From: Owenweeksia sp964619125
GTDB taxonomy: Bacteria > Bacteroidota > Bacteroidia > Flavobacteriales > Schleiferiaceae
NCBI GenBank assembly: GCA_964619125.1
Contig: CAZUCA010000014.1
Span: forward strand, 1 to 61,705
Length of the DNA stretch: 61,705 bases
Reading direction: 5' to 3'
Part shown: positions 51,958-59,632 of the stretch, in pieces
How the letters are laid out: each line of letters starts with the position of its first letter
Position numbering within the stretch: the first letter of the stretch is position 1
Notes under the pieces: generated by a model
What the model was told of the DNA's origin: nothing
Seen by the model: the letters and a program-made list of their open reading frames with translations, nothing else
The model's database searches: none
Position numbers and translations under genes: made by a program

Positions 51958-52864
51958 ATCATCACACTACCTGCGCCTGCACATAACGGTGTTTATCTTT
52001 GGCTTTACCGCCATCCTGGGCGAACTCATTTCCATTGAGGCCATTCCCCTGGTGTTTCACCGCATGTGGCTGGCGGCTCTCTTTGTTTTCATTTACCTGG
52101 CTGCCACCCGCCGTACCGATTTCAAACTCGACCGCAGTGCCTGGAAAGTATTACTGGCCGGTGCCCTGATCGCCGGGCATTGGATTGCCTTTTTTCACTC
52201 CATCAAAATCAGCAATGTATCGGTAACACTGGCCTGCGTATCTACCGGCGCCTTTTTTGGCTCCCTGATCGAACCCATTTTTTACCGCCGCCGCATTGAT
52301 TTTAAGGAGATCTTACTGGGGGTGTTCGTAATATTTGGCTTGTACCTTATTTTCCGTTTCGAAGGCGACTATACCGCCGGCATCATCGTTGCTTTGATAA
52401 GTGCATTGCTTGCAGCCTTTTTTCAGGTAATTAACGGGCGGCTGGTACAGAGCAGCAGCCCATATCGCATAACATTCCTCGAAATGTTGGGTGGATTTCT
52501 TACCATCGGGCTCTATCTCCTGCTCAGGGGCGAAATTGGCATGGATTTGTTCAGACTTTCGGGGAGTGATTGGATGTACCTGTTGATTCTGGGTTCGGTT
52601 TGCACCGCCTTTGCCTTTATCGAATCAGTGGCGGTAATGCGCAGTCTCTCGCCCTTTACGGTCCTCTTGTCCATCAATCTTGAACCGGTGTACGGTATCG
52701 TTCTGTCCCTGTTAATATTTGGGGACAGTGAGCGCATGGATCCCTATTTTTACCTGGGGGCCGCCATGATTCTCTTTACCGTAGTGGCCGATGTTCTTAT
52801 TAAAAGGCTCAGGAGACGCAGGCAGGCAAAATTATCGCAGGGGACGGGTATTAGCGGTGATTAA
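51944..52864 (+). CDS. EamA/DMT superfamily transporter
   Basis: A 306-residue protein with ten hydrophobic helices, the second EamA transporter in the window. Seen are ITVFIFGFTAILGELISIEA, FFHSIKISNVSVTLACVSTG and SPFTVLLSINLEPVYGIVLS. The start is TTG at 51944, overlapping the end of the LptF/G gene by 14 bases, so it is the third gene of the tgt operon. A Lys/Arg-rich cytoplasmic tail (KRLRRRRQAK) ends it. The substrate is unknown. Confidence 0.88.
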   Translation: MRPSKSSHYLRLHITVFIFGFTAILGELISIEAIPLVFHRMWLAALFVFIYLAATRRTDFKLDRSAWKVLLAGALIAGHWIAFFHSIKISNVSVTLACVSTGAFFGSLIEPIFYRRRIDFKEILLGVFVIFGLYLIFRFEGDYTAGIIVALISALLAAFFQVINGRLVQSSSPYRITFLEMLGGFLTIGLYLLLRGEIGMDLFRLSGSDWMYLLILGSVCTAFAFIESVAVMRSLSPFTVLLSINLEPVYGIVLSLLIFGDSERMDPYFYLGAAMILFTVVADVLIKRLRRRRQAKLSQGTGISGD

Positions 52865-52900
52865 ATTTTAGCACTAAAACTATAGCCCTCTTCTCCTGAC

Positions 52901-52908
52901 TAAATTTG
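52901..52908 (+). promoter_or_regulatory. Probable -7 element of accA
   Basis: TAAATTTG is a full TAnnTTTG match 33 bases before the accA ATG. No TTG with proper spacing is visible upstream. Confidence 0.45.
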
Positions 52909-52940
52909 TAATTTGCACCCCTCCTAGAGAATGTAGAGAA

Positions 52941-53894
52941 ATGGAATATCTGGATTTTGAACAGCCTGTAAAGGAACTACAGGATCAACTGGCTAAGACC
53001 AGGGAACTGGAAAAGGAAACTGAGGTTGACATGAGCAAGCAGATCAAAGAGATCGAAAAGTCGCTCATGAACACCCAAAAGACCATACAAAAAAATCTTA
53101 CTCCCTGGCAGCGCGTACAGCTGAGCCGTCACCCTCAACGGCCCTATACCCTCGCTTATATTGAGGCGATGACCGAAGGCAACTTTATTGAATTGCACGG
53201 CGATCGCAATGTAAAAGACGACAAGGCCATGGTAGGTGGCTGGGGAATGCTGGGTGAGCAATCGGTAATGTTTGTTGGTCAGCAAAAGGGTATTAATACC
53301 AAAATGCGCCAATACCGCAATTTTGGTATGCCAAACCCCGAAGGCTACCGCAAGGCTTTGCGCCTCATGAAGATGGCTGAGCGCTTCAAAAAGCCTATTG
53401 TAACGCTGATTGACACTCCGGGGGCCTTTCCTGGACTGGAAGCGGAAGAACGCGGACAGGGTGAAGCTATTGCCCGCAACCTGTATGAGATGTCGCTCCT
53501 AAAAGTGCCCATCATCTGTATAATTATCGGTGAAGGAGCATCCGGCGGAGCCCTGGGTATTGGCGTTGGTGATAAGGTGCTGATGCTCGAAAACACCTGG
53601 TACTCGGTAATTTCACCGGAAAGCTGCTCTTCAATCCTATGGCGTAGCTGGGACTACAAGCAGCAGGCCGCCGATGCCCTTAAACTCACTGCCGCTGATA
53701 TGTTGAGCAATAAGTTAATCGATGGGGTAATAAAAGAACCTTTAGGTGGTGCCCACCAGAATCCGGCGGAAATGTTTGACATCCTGAAGAAAGAAATCCT
53801 TAAGCACGTGGACAAGCTCAAAAGTATGGAGCCGGAAAAACTGGTGCAAAAGCGCATCAATAAGTTCTCCAAGATGGGCTACTACAAAGACTAA
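52941..53894 (+). CDS. accA: Acetyl-CoA carboxylase carboxyltransferase subunit alpha
   Basis: Transfers carboxyl from carboxybiotin to acetyl-CoA, with AccD, in the first committed step of fatty-acid synthesis. The 317-residue protein shows LTPWQRVQLSRHPQRPYTLA, IELHGDRNVKDDKAMVGGWG, LIDTPGAFPGLEAEERGQGE and IGEGASGGALGIGVGDKVLM, the AccA crotonase-fold signature. It has its own probable promoter and a strong terminator. Confidence 0.98.
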   Translation: MEYLDFEQPVKELQDQLAKTRELEKETEVDMSKQIKEIEKSLMNTQKTIQKNLTPWQRVQLSRHPQRPYTLAYIEAMTEGNFIELHGDRNVKDDKAMVGGWGMLGEQSVMFVGQQKGINTKMRQYRNFGMPNPEGYRKALRLMKMAERFKKPIVTLIDTPGAFPGLEAEERGQGEAIARNLYEMSLLKVPIICIIIGEGASGGALGIGVGDKVLMLENTWYSVISPESCSSILWRSWDYKQQAADALKLTAADMLSNKLIDGVIKEPLGGAHQNPAEMFDILKKEILKHVDKLKSMEPEKLVQKRINKFSKMGYYKD

Positions 53895-53913
53895 GCTTAG
53901 CCTGCATAAATTT

Positions 53914-53946
53914 AAAAGCCCCGTGCACTCACGGGGCTTTATTTTT
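53914..53946 (+). terminator. Bidirectional terminator between accA and the endonuclease gene
   Basis: The perfect stem GCCCCGTG (53918-53925) pairs with CACGGGGC (53930-53937), extended by AAA/TTT, with T residues on both strands. Confidence 0.9.
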
Positions 53947-55529
53947 TAATCTACCATCAGTTTTTGAAAACGGATCTCCTTGTTGGGAGGTCGTATCCCC
54001 AATAAATACATCCCGGCTGGCAGGGCAGATACGTTTACCGTTGCTGCGGCATGCTGCTGCAATTGCCGGACACCGGCCATATCGTAAATCAACAAATCAC
54101 TGTCAGCAGGTACTCCCTTCACCTGCAACCAGCTGTCAGCCGGGTTGGGGTAAACCTCCCAGCTATTCTCTGACATTTCGGGCAGCGACACCGGAACCTG
54201 CGCACCACTGTTAATGGGAACCGCCACGTTATTCATGCCAGCGATATCGGTACTGAAGCTCAGCTCCTCATTTTGATACAGGTTCGACGACTGAAAGGAG
54301 ATTCCTATCTGAACCCCTGCCTGTGGAGCCAGGATGACCGTATCGGGAGCCGGTGGATCAAAGGTCATACTGGCGGCCGACAAGCCAAATCCCCAAATTT
54401 TTAGCGGGCGGTTTCCTTCATTTACCAGTACATAATCATAGATATAACGACCGGCGGCCCGGGCCAGCAAAATGCTGTCGTCAGATAAATACAGTGCGGC
54501 AGTATCGGGTAAATCGGCATTGCCTTTCAATGAAGACATTCGCCTCATAAACTGGGGATAATCCACAAAGGGGTTGTAGTTATTCTGCAGACTATAGATC
54601 TGATCGTTGCGCTGGCGCTCCAGGCTGGTCGGGGGAAAATTTTGATGCCATTGAATCAAAGTGGGCTCCTGGGGACCGTAAAAATTGTTGTAGTCCTGAT
54701 ACCGCAGCACAAAGTACATCATAGCCCGGGCAGTGGCCCCTTTCTGGACATTACGCGGTTCAAATTTTCCACCACCGCTTTTGGAGCCCCCCTGGCTCCA
54801 TACCGGATTATTCACCACTCCAAAGGGATCGTTGCCCCTTTGACTATTAGCGCCCACATCGGTGGGAAAGAGGTGGTGAATGTCGCTGCGCATGGGTTCG
54901 TTCTGGTTAAACATTCCTTGCGGGAAGGTATGCTCACAATTAAAGGAATTGTTATTGGCCCCGGCCCTGGTAGTAAAACTGGCCCGGCGGCCGGTGTAGA
55001 CGCACTCCACCTCGCCGCTGTCATTAAAGATAGTGGCGTACATATGGTCGCGTGCAAGGGTGTAACCCAGCGAGTAATAATTCTGATCTACCAGGCTGGC
55101 CAGAGCGCTGCGCAGAGCAGCTCCTTTCAGGTTTTGGGTGCTGGCATAATAAGGTTTCGAAAAACTGCCCTGCCCCACCAAAGCGGTTTTGAGGTGACCA
55201 AAACCACTGCTGGTTTTTATGACCAGCTCCATATCGTGATATACGTTTTGCTCAGGTAAAAAGGTTACCACTACCGTCTGCGTATCCAGAGGGTTGAGCA
55301 AAAAACTTGTGTCGCTTACTGAAAAGGGTTCATGACCATATAGACTGAAAAGATCTATATCGCTAACCTGCAGCACATAAATACCGGGGTTATAAACTTT
55401 GATTTCAGCGTTACTGAAATTCTTTTCATCAGTGGCCTGAAACACCAATTGGTTGCTCACCACCTCAATATTCTGGGCTGCCATTCCCAGGCTGGCTGTT
55501 ATCGCCAGGGTGAGTAATGCTTTCTTCAT
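53946..55529 (-). CDS. T9SS-secreted endonuclease I family nuclease
   Basis: A 527-residue exported nuclease. After the signal peptide (MKKALLTLAITASLGMAAQN) comes a domain of about 110 residues, then the EndA/NucM domain with NCEHTFPQGMFNQ and MRSDIHHLFPTDVGANSQRG followed by NDPFGVV (beta-beta-alpha metal fold, catalytic His). A second beta-sandwich domain of the abnormal-spacer type comes after about residue 360. A type A sorting domain ends it (WEVYPNPADSW ... LPAGMYLLGI). It would cut extracellular DNA for nutrients or in biofilms. Its start overlaps the stop of the lipoprotein gene upstream (ATGA). Confidence 0.9.
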   Translation of the reverse strand: MKKALLTLAITASLGMAAQNIEVVSNQLVFQATDEKNFSNAEIKVYNPGIYVLQVSDIDLFSLYGHEPFSVSDTSFLLNPLDTQTVVVTFLPEQNVYHDMELVIKTSSGFGHLKTALVGQGSFSKPYYASTQNLKGAALRSALASLVDQNYYSLGYTLARDHMYATIFNDSGEVECVYTGRRASFTTRAGANNNSFNCEHTFPQGMFNQNEPMRSDIHHLFPTDVGANSQRGNDPFGVVNNPVWSQGGSKSGGGKFEPRNVQKGATARAMMYFVLRYQDYNNFYGPQEPTLIQWHQNFPPTSLERQRNDQIYSLQNNYNPFVDYPQFMRRMSSLKGNADLPDTAALYLSDDSILLARAAGRYIYDYVLVNEGNRPLKIWGFGLSAASMTFDPPAPDTVILAPQAGVQIGISFQSSNLYQNEELSFSTDIAGMNNVAVPINSGAQVPVSLPEMSENSWEVYPNPADSWLQVKGVPADSDLLIYDMAGVRQLQQHAAATVNVSALPAGMYLLGIRPPNKEIRFQKLMVD

Positions 55530-56803
55530 TTGTTATAAATTATTTCAAAATCCTTTATATCCCCACCGGCCAGATAGTGCAGCACCGGTGTTTCGCCCAG
55601 GTTGGCAACCGTTATCGCACTGCCCTGGCTATAATACACCAACTGACTGTTTACATCGTAGGCCAGCGAAGCGGCCGTAAATGAGTGTAACTCATCCGGT
55701 CCGAGAAAGCTTAAGAGGTTAAGGCTATAAATGTTTTGGTCAGTAGAGAAAATAGCCAGGTTGGCCGAAATCAGCTCCAGGTCCTGTGGCAGTTCGCCGC
55801 TAACTGTTCCCCGCCTGCTAAGCTGATTACTTTGCAGGTTATAAAGGTAAATTTCGCTGCTGTTAGCATTGCGGGTCAGCACCAGTGCCTCGTCCTTGTC
55901 AACGGCTTTAACCACCACTGGGCGTGCGGGTACCGTCGCCATTTTTATTTCATAACCATTGGTGGGCTCCAGCAAAAACAAACGGTAGGCCGCTACTCCC
56001 AGAACCTGCGAAGCCAACAACACACCATCCGCAAACCAACAGGCATCTAGGGGCTTCTGGCCCTGGGGAAGACTAAAAGAAGCCGTCACCGAACCTGAAG
56101 AACTGAACCCCTTTAATTGTCCGGCCGCTTCGAGTACATAGCTATAATCAGGCCCTGAAAAAGCACCACTGTATTGCTCCGCCGCCGGTGCCGCCGGCAA
56201 GGGCTGCTCAAAACGTTCTCCAAGGGGAAATAAATCATAGCCCTTTAAGGGCGCATCATAGCCGGCAGCCAGCAGGGCCATTTGCTGATTGGCATTTACC
56301 GCCAAAAAATCATAGCTGCCCCCCGTCGCTACACGACTCTCCTGGCCGCCACTGTCCACCAGTGTCAATATACTTTCGCCAGCCTCTTCGCTAAGGATTA
56401 AAACCCCTACTGCCACTTTTGTCAACTCCAGTACTTTTAACTGCAGATAGTCATGGGCTTCCTGATTTTGATTATAGGCAGTAACCTTTATATCATAGGT
56501 CCCGCTTTGGAGATAACGGTTGTTGTAGTACAATTCATACCTATAGGTATCAGCTGACTGATCCGTAAGACGCAGACCAAAGGGAAGAGGGCGGGTACCA
56601 TCGAGCACCCTGAGCTGAATGCCTGGATCCGCCCGGCGTGTCTTAACAACAATTTCCAGGGTATCCCCGTATTCCATTACAGGCATTTCCGTAGGTTGCA
56701 GGATCTCTACTACAGGAAATACCACGGCCTCCCTTTTGCAGGAGTACGTTAAGAACAAAAGAACATAAATTAGTGGATAAAAAGTCCGGGAATAAGGTGC
56801 CAT
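55526..56803 (-). CDS. Propeller-like lipoprotein, unknown
   Basis: A 425-residue lipoprotein (signal ending FLTYSCKREA). An Ig-like segment (LQPTEMPVMEYGDTLEIVVK to about residue 130) is followed by repeats resembling beta-propeller blades: YDFLAVNANQQMALLAAGYD, DYSYVLEAAGQLKGFSSSGS, LDACWFADGVLLASQVLG and LLSFLGPDELHSFTAASLAY. No family recognised. It is coupled to the secreted nuclease by a four-base overlap, so both may act together at the surface. Confidence 0.82.
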   Translation of the reverse strand: MAPYSRTFYPLIYVLLFLTYSCKREAVVFPVVEILQPTEMPVMEYGDTLEIVVKTRRADPGIQLRVLDGTRPLPFGLRLTDQSADTYRYELYYNNRYLQSGTYDIKVTAYNQNQEAHDYLQLKVLELTKVAVGVLILSEEAGESILTLVDSGGQESRVATGGSYDFLAVNANQQMALLAAGYDAPLKGYDLFPLGERFEQPLPAAPAAEQYSGAFSGPDYSYVLEAAGQLKGFSSSGSVTASFSLPQGQKPLDACWFADGVLLASQVLGVAAYRLFLLEPTNGYEIKMATVPARPVVVKAVDKDEALVLTRNANSSEIYLYNLQSNQLSRRGTVSGELPQDLELISANLAIFSTDQNIYSLNLLSFLGPDELHSFTAASLAYDVNSQLVYYSQGSAITVANLGETPVLHYLAGGDIKDFEIIYNK

Positions 56804-56819
56804 TGGTTGGGCAAGTTAA

Positions 56820-56827
56820 TAAATTTG
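56820..56827 (+). promoter_or_regulatory. Probable -7 element of dnaB
   Basis: TAAATTTG is a full TAnnTTTG match, 39 bases before the ATG chosen for dnaB. It is inside the longer frame from TTG 56807, which argues for the later start. Confidence 0.5.
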
Positions 56828-56866
56828 GCCCCGACTCATCCCGAACTACTTGAACCGAACGCTCTA

Positions 56867-58366
56867 ATGGAAAACCCTAACAATCAATCTTTTCCCAACA
56901 AAAAAAAGCAATCAAAAAAGATCATAGAACTGGAGAAAGGCCGCATCCCTCCCCAGGCAGTCGATTTTGAAGAGGCAGTGTTGGGAGCGGTTTTGATTGA
57001 CAATTCGGCCATCAACCAGGTGATTGATATTCTCAGCCCGGAAAGCTTCTACAAGGAAGAGCACCGGCTGATCTTCAAAGCGGTTAAAAACCTGTTTGGG
57101 GCCAGCCAACCGGTAGATATTCTGACGGTTGCGAATGAGCTGCGGCAAAAAGGTGAACTGGAGTCCATCGGTGGTGAGTATTTCCTCATTCAGTTAAGCC
57201 AGAAGGTTTCTTCTTCTGCCCACTGTGAATTTCACGCCCGTATTATTGTGCAAAAGCACATTCAGCGTGAGATGATTCGGGTGGCGGGGAGTATTATGAA
57301 TATGGCCTTTGACGAAACCACCGACGTTTTTGATTTGCTGGACACGGCAGAACAAGAGCTTTTTGAAGTGGCCAATGGCAACATTGTTAAGAATTACGAG
57401 TCGGCCAAGGATCTGGTAAAAGCAGCTATTGAGCGCATTGAGGATATTTCCAAACAAGAAGGTCTCAGTGGGGTGCCATCGGGCTTTACCATGGTAGACC
57501 GGGTCACTTCCGGTTGGCAGCCTTCTGATTTGGTGATCCTGGCGGCCCGTCCGGGTATGGGTAAAACCGCCTTTGTACTCTCCATGGCCCGCAACATGGC
57601 CATTGACCATAATCGCGCGGTGGCAGTATTCTCGCTGGAGATGTCGTCGGTACAGTTGATTACCCGTTTGATTTCGGGTGAAACCGGCCTGGATTCAGAG
57701 AAATTGCGGAAAGGCACCCTCGATGATCATGAGTGGCAGCAGCTGCTCACCAAGGTAAAGAACCTTGAAAAAGCACCGCTCTATATCGATGACACCCCGG
57801 CTCTCAGTGTATTTGACATGCGGGCGAAATGTCGCCGTTTGGTAGCCCAGCACGGCGTACGACTGATCATTATTGACTACCTGCAGCTGATGACCGTGGG
57901 TGGACAAGGCAAAGGCCAGGGCAACCGCGAACAAGAAATCAGTACCATATCACGTTCTTTAAAGAGCATTGCCAAAGAACTCAACGTACCGGTCATTGCC
58001 CTGTCTCAGCTTAGCCGGGCCGTGGAAACCCGGGGAGGCAATAAGCGGCCACTGCTTTCTGACCTGCGTGAATCTGGTGCCATAGAGCAGGATGCGGATA
58101 TTGTAAGCTTTATCTATCGTCCGGAGTACTATGATATTACTGAATGGGAAGACGGTTCCCCTTCTGAAGGTCAGGCGGAGTTCATTATTGCCAAACACCG
58201 TAATGGTAGTCTGGAAAACATTAAATTACGCTTCCAGGGTAAATTTGCTAAGTTCTCTGACCTGGAAGAGAATGAATTCGAGCCGGCCATGATGCTCGAA
58301 TCCAAAATGAACACTGACGACTTTTTGAATGACGAGGATTCATTTAACGACGACGCCCCTTTTTAA
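56867..58366 (+). CDS. dnaB: Replicative DNA helicase
   Basis: Hexameric helicase of the replication fork. The start is set at ATG 56867 (MENPNNQSFPNKKKQSKK), giving 499 residues; the frame is open upstream to a TTG at 56807, but a promoter element lies between. The N-terminal domain begins at PPQAVDFEEAVLGAVLIDNS. Walker A is AARPGMGKTAFVLS (residues 226-239), Walker B RLIIIDYLQLM, and the DnaB finger QLSRAVETRGGNKRPLLSDL with REQEIS earlier. It is complete, with no intein. The next gene starts inside its 3' end. Confidence 0.97.
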   Translation: MENPNNQSFPNKKKQSKKIIELEKGRIPPQAVDFEEAVLGAVLIDNSAINQVIDILSPESFYKEEHRLIFKAVKNLFGASQPVDILTVANELRQKGELESIGGEYFLIQLSQKVSSSAHCEFHARIIVQKHIQREMIRVAGSIMNMAFDETTDVFDLLDTAEQELFEVANGNIVKNYESAKDLVKAAIERIEDISKQEGLSGVPSGFTMVDRVTSGWQPSDLVILAARPGMGKTAFVLSMARNMAIDHNRAVAVFSLEMSSVQLITRLISGETGLDSEKLRKGTLDDHEWQQLLTKVKNLEKAPLYIDDTPALSVFDMRAKCRRLVAQHGVRLIIIDYLQLMTVGGQGKGQGNREQEISTISRSLKSIAKELNVPVIALSQLSRAVETRGGNKRPLLSDLRESGAIEQDADIVSFIYRPEYYDITEWEDGSPSEGQAEFIIAKHRNGSLENIKLRFQGKFAKFSDLEENEFEPAMMLESKMNTDDFLNDEDSFNDDAPF

Positions 58367-59618
58367 ACTGATACTGATCGGGCTATTCTGCTTGAGCAGT
58401 TTTAGCAGCAATGCTTTCTACCTACTCATCCCCATGGATGAAAACGGTCAGAAAGACCACCTTAAGGCTTACGGCATTGCCTATTGGGTGTTGGAGCAGG
58501 AGGTGGAGATCGAGTGGCTGCTAAACTACCGTGGCGGTAGCTTTTTAATCCCTTACGCGCCCGAAATTCAAACTGAATGCCGCATACGCAATGTGAGCTT
58601 TGAAAACATTTCCGATGCCCAGGCCCTGGAAATCCGTCGCCAGATAAGTAGCCCGGCGATAAATATGGAGGTGGTAAAATTGCAGAAGGCTCCCCGTATT
58701 GCCGTTTATTCACCAAAGAGTATGCAGCCCTGGGATGATGCGGTAACCCTGGTGCTCACCTATGCCGAGATCCCCTACGATGTGGTGTATGACGAGGAGG
58801 TGCTCAATGACCTGCTACCTAGTTACGATTGGCTCCACCTGCACCACGAGGATTTTACCGGCCAGTACGGAAAGTTTTATGCGGCCTTTCGCAATGCCCC
58901 CTGGTACATTCAAAATAAACGTGAAGCAGAGGATGCCGCCCGGGAAATGGGCTACAATAAGGTGAGTCAGCAAAAGCTGGCAGTGGCAAAACGCATTAAG
59001 GAATATGTAGTGGGTGGTGGCTTTCTCTTTGCCATGTGCTCGGCCACTGATAGTTATGATATTGCCCTCAGCGCCGAGGGAGTGGATATTTGCGAGCCGA
59101 TGTTTGACGGTGACCCCACCACGCCAAACTATCAAAATAAGCTCGACTACCGCAAAACCCTGGCTTTTGAAAACTATCGCCTGGTGCAAAATCCGATGGA
59201 ATACGAATTTTCCAATATTGATGTTACCCAATCAAGAAAGGTCAACGCCAAGGAGGATTATTTTACCCTTTTTGATTTCTCTGCCAAGTGGGACGTAATA
59301 CCTACTATGCTCTGTCAGAATCACACCCGGGTGGTAAAGGGATTTATGGGCCAAACCACTGCCTTCAGAAAATCACTTTTAAAACCTGATGTGCTGGTGA
59401 TGGGTGAGCTACGTTCGGCGGGTGAGGCACGCTATATTCATGGGGAGCTTGAAAAAGGCACCTGGACCTTTTATGGGGGCCATGATCCTGAGGATTATCA
59501 ACACCGGGTTGGCGACCCCAAAACGGAACTGGAACTTTACCCCAACTCTCCCGGATACCGCCTAATTCTCAACAATATCCTTTTTCCTGCTGCCAAAAAG
59601 CAGAAGCAAAAGACATAG
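58329..59618 (+). CDS. Exported protein of the family annotated 'asparagine synthetase B' in Bacteroidota
   Basis: A 429-residue protein with a signal peptide (KLILIGLFCLSSFSSNA). After the start come YLLIPMDENGQKDHLKAYGI and YWVLEQEVEIEWLLNYRGGS. Later motifs are HLHHEDFTGQYGKFYAAF, FAMCSATDSYDIALSAEGVD and TWTFYGGHDPEDYQHRVGDP. I see neither the N-terminal amidotransferase Cys nor the ATP pyrophosphatase loop of real asparagine synthetases, so the database name is probably wrong. The His/Cys/Glu-rich motifs suggest a metal or amidotransferase-like fold. The ATG at 58329 lies 38 bases inside dnaB, because the signal peptide leaves no later start. Confidence 0.82.
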   Translation: MTRIHLTTTPLFKLILIGLFCLSSFSSNAFYLLIPMDENGQKDHLKAYGIAYWVLEQEVEIEWLLNYRGGSFLIPYAPEIQTECRIRNVSFENISDAQALEIRRQISSPAINMEVVKLQKAPRIAVYSPKSMQPWDDAVTLVLTYAEIPYDVVYDEEVLNDLLPSYDWLHLHHEDFTGQYGKFYAAFRNAPWYIQNKREAEDAAREMGYNKVSQQKLAVAKRIKEYVVGGGFLFAMCSATDSYDIALSAEGVDICEPMFDGDPTTPNYQNKLDYRKTLAFENYRLVQNPMEYEFSNIDVTQSRKVNAKEDYFTLFDFSAKWDVIPTMLCQNHTRVVKGFMGQTTAFRKSLLKPDVLVMGELRSAGEARYIHGELEKGTWTFYGGHDPEDYQHRVGDPKTELELYPNSPGYRLILNNILFPAAKKQKQKT

Positions 59619-59632
59619 GCGAAGGGTTGTGC

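Noticed and set aside
54642..55259. 205-residue open frame on the plus strand
   Set aside because: It is the shadow of the endonuclease I gene and has no signal or domain.
58329..59618. True asparagine synthetase activity
   Set aside because: No N-terminal Cys for a glutaminase and no ATP pyrophosphatase loop; the protein is exported.
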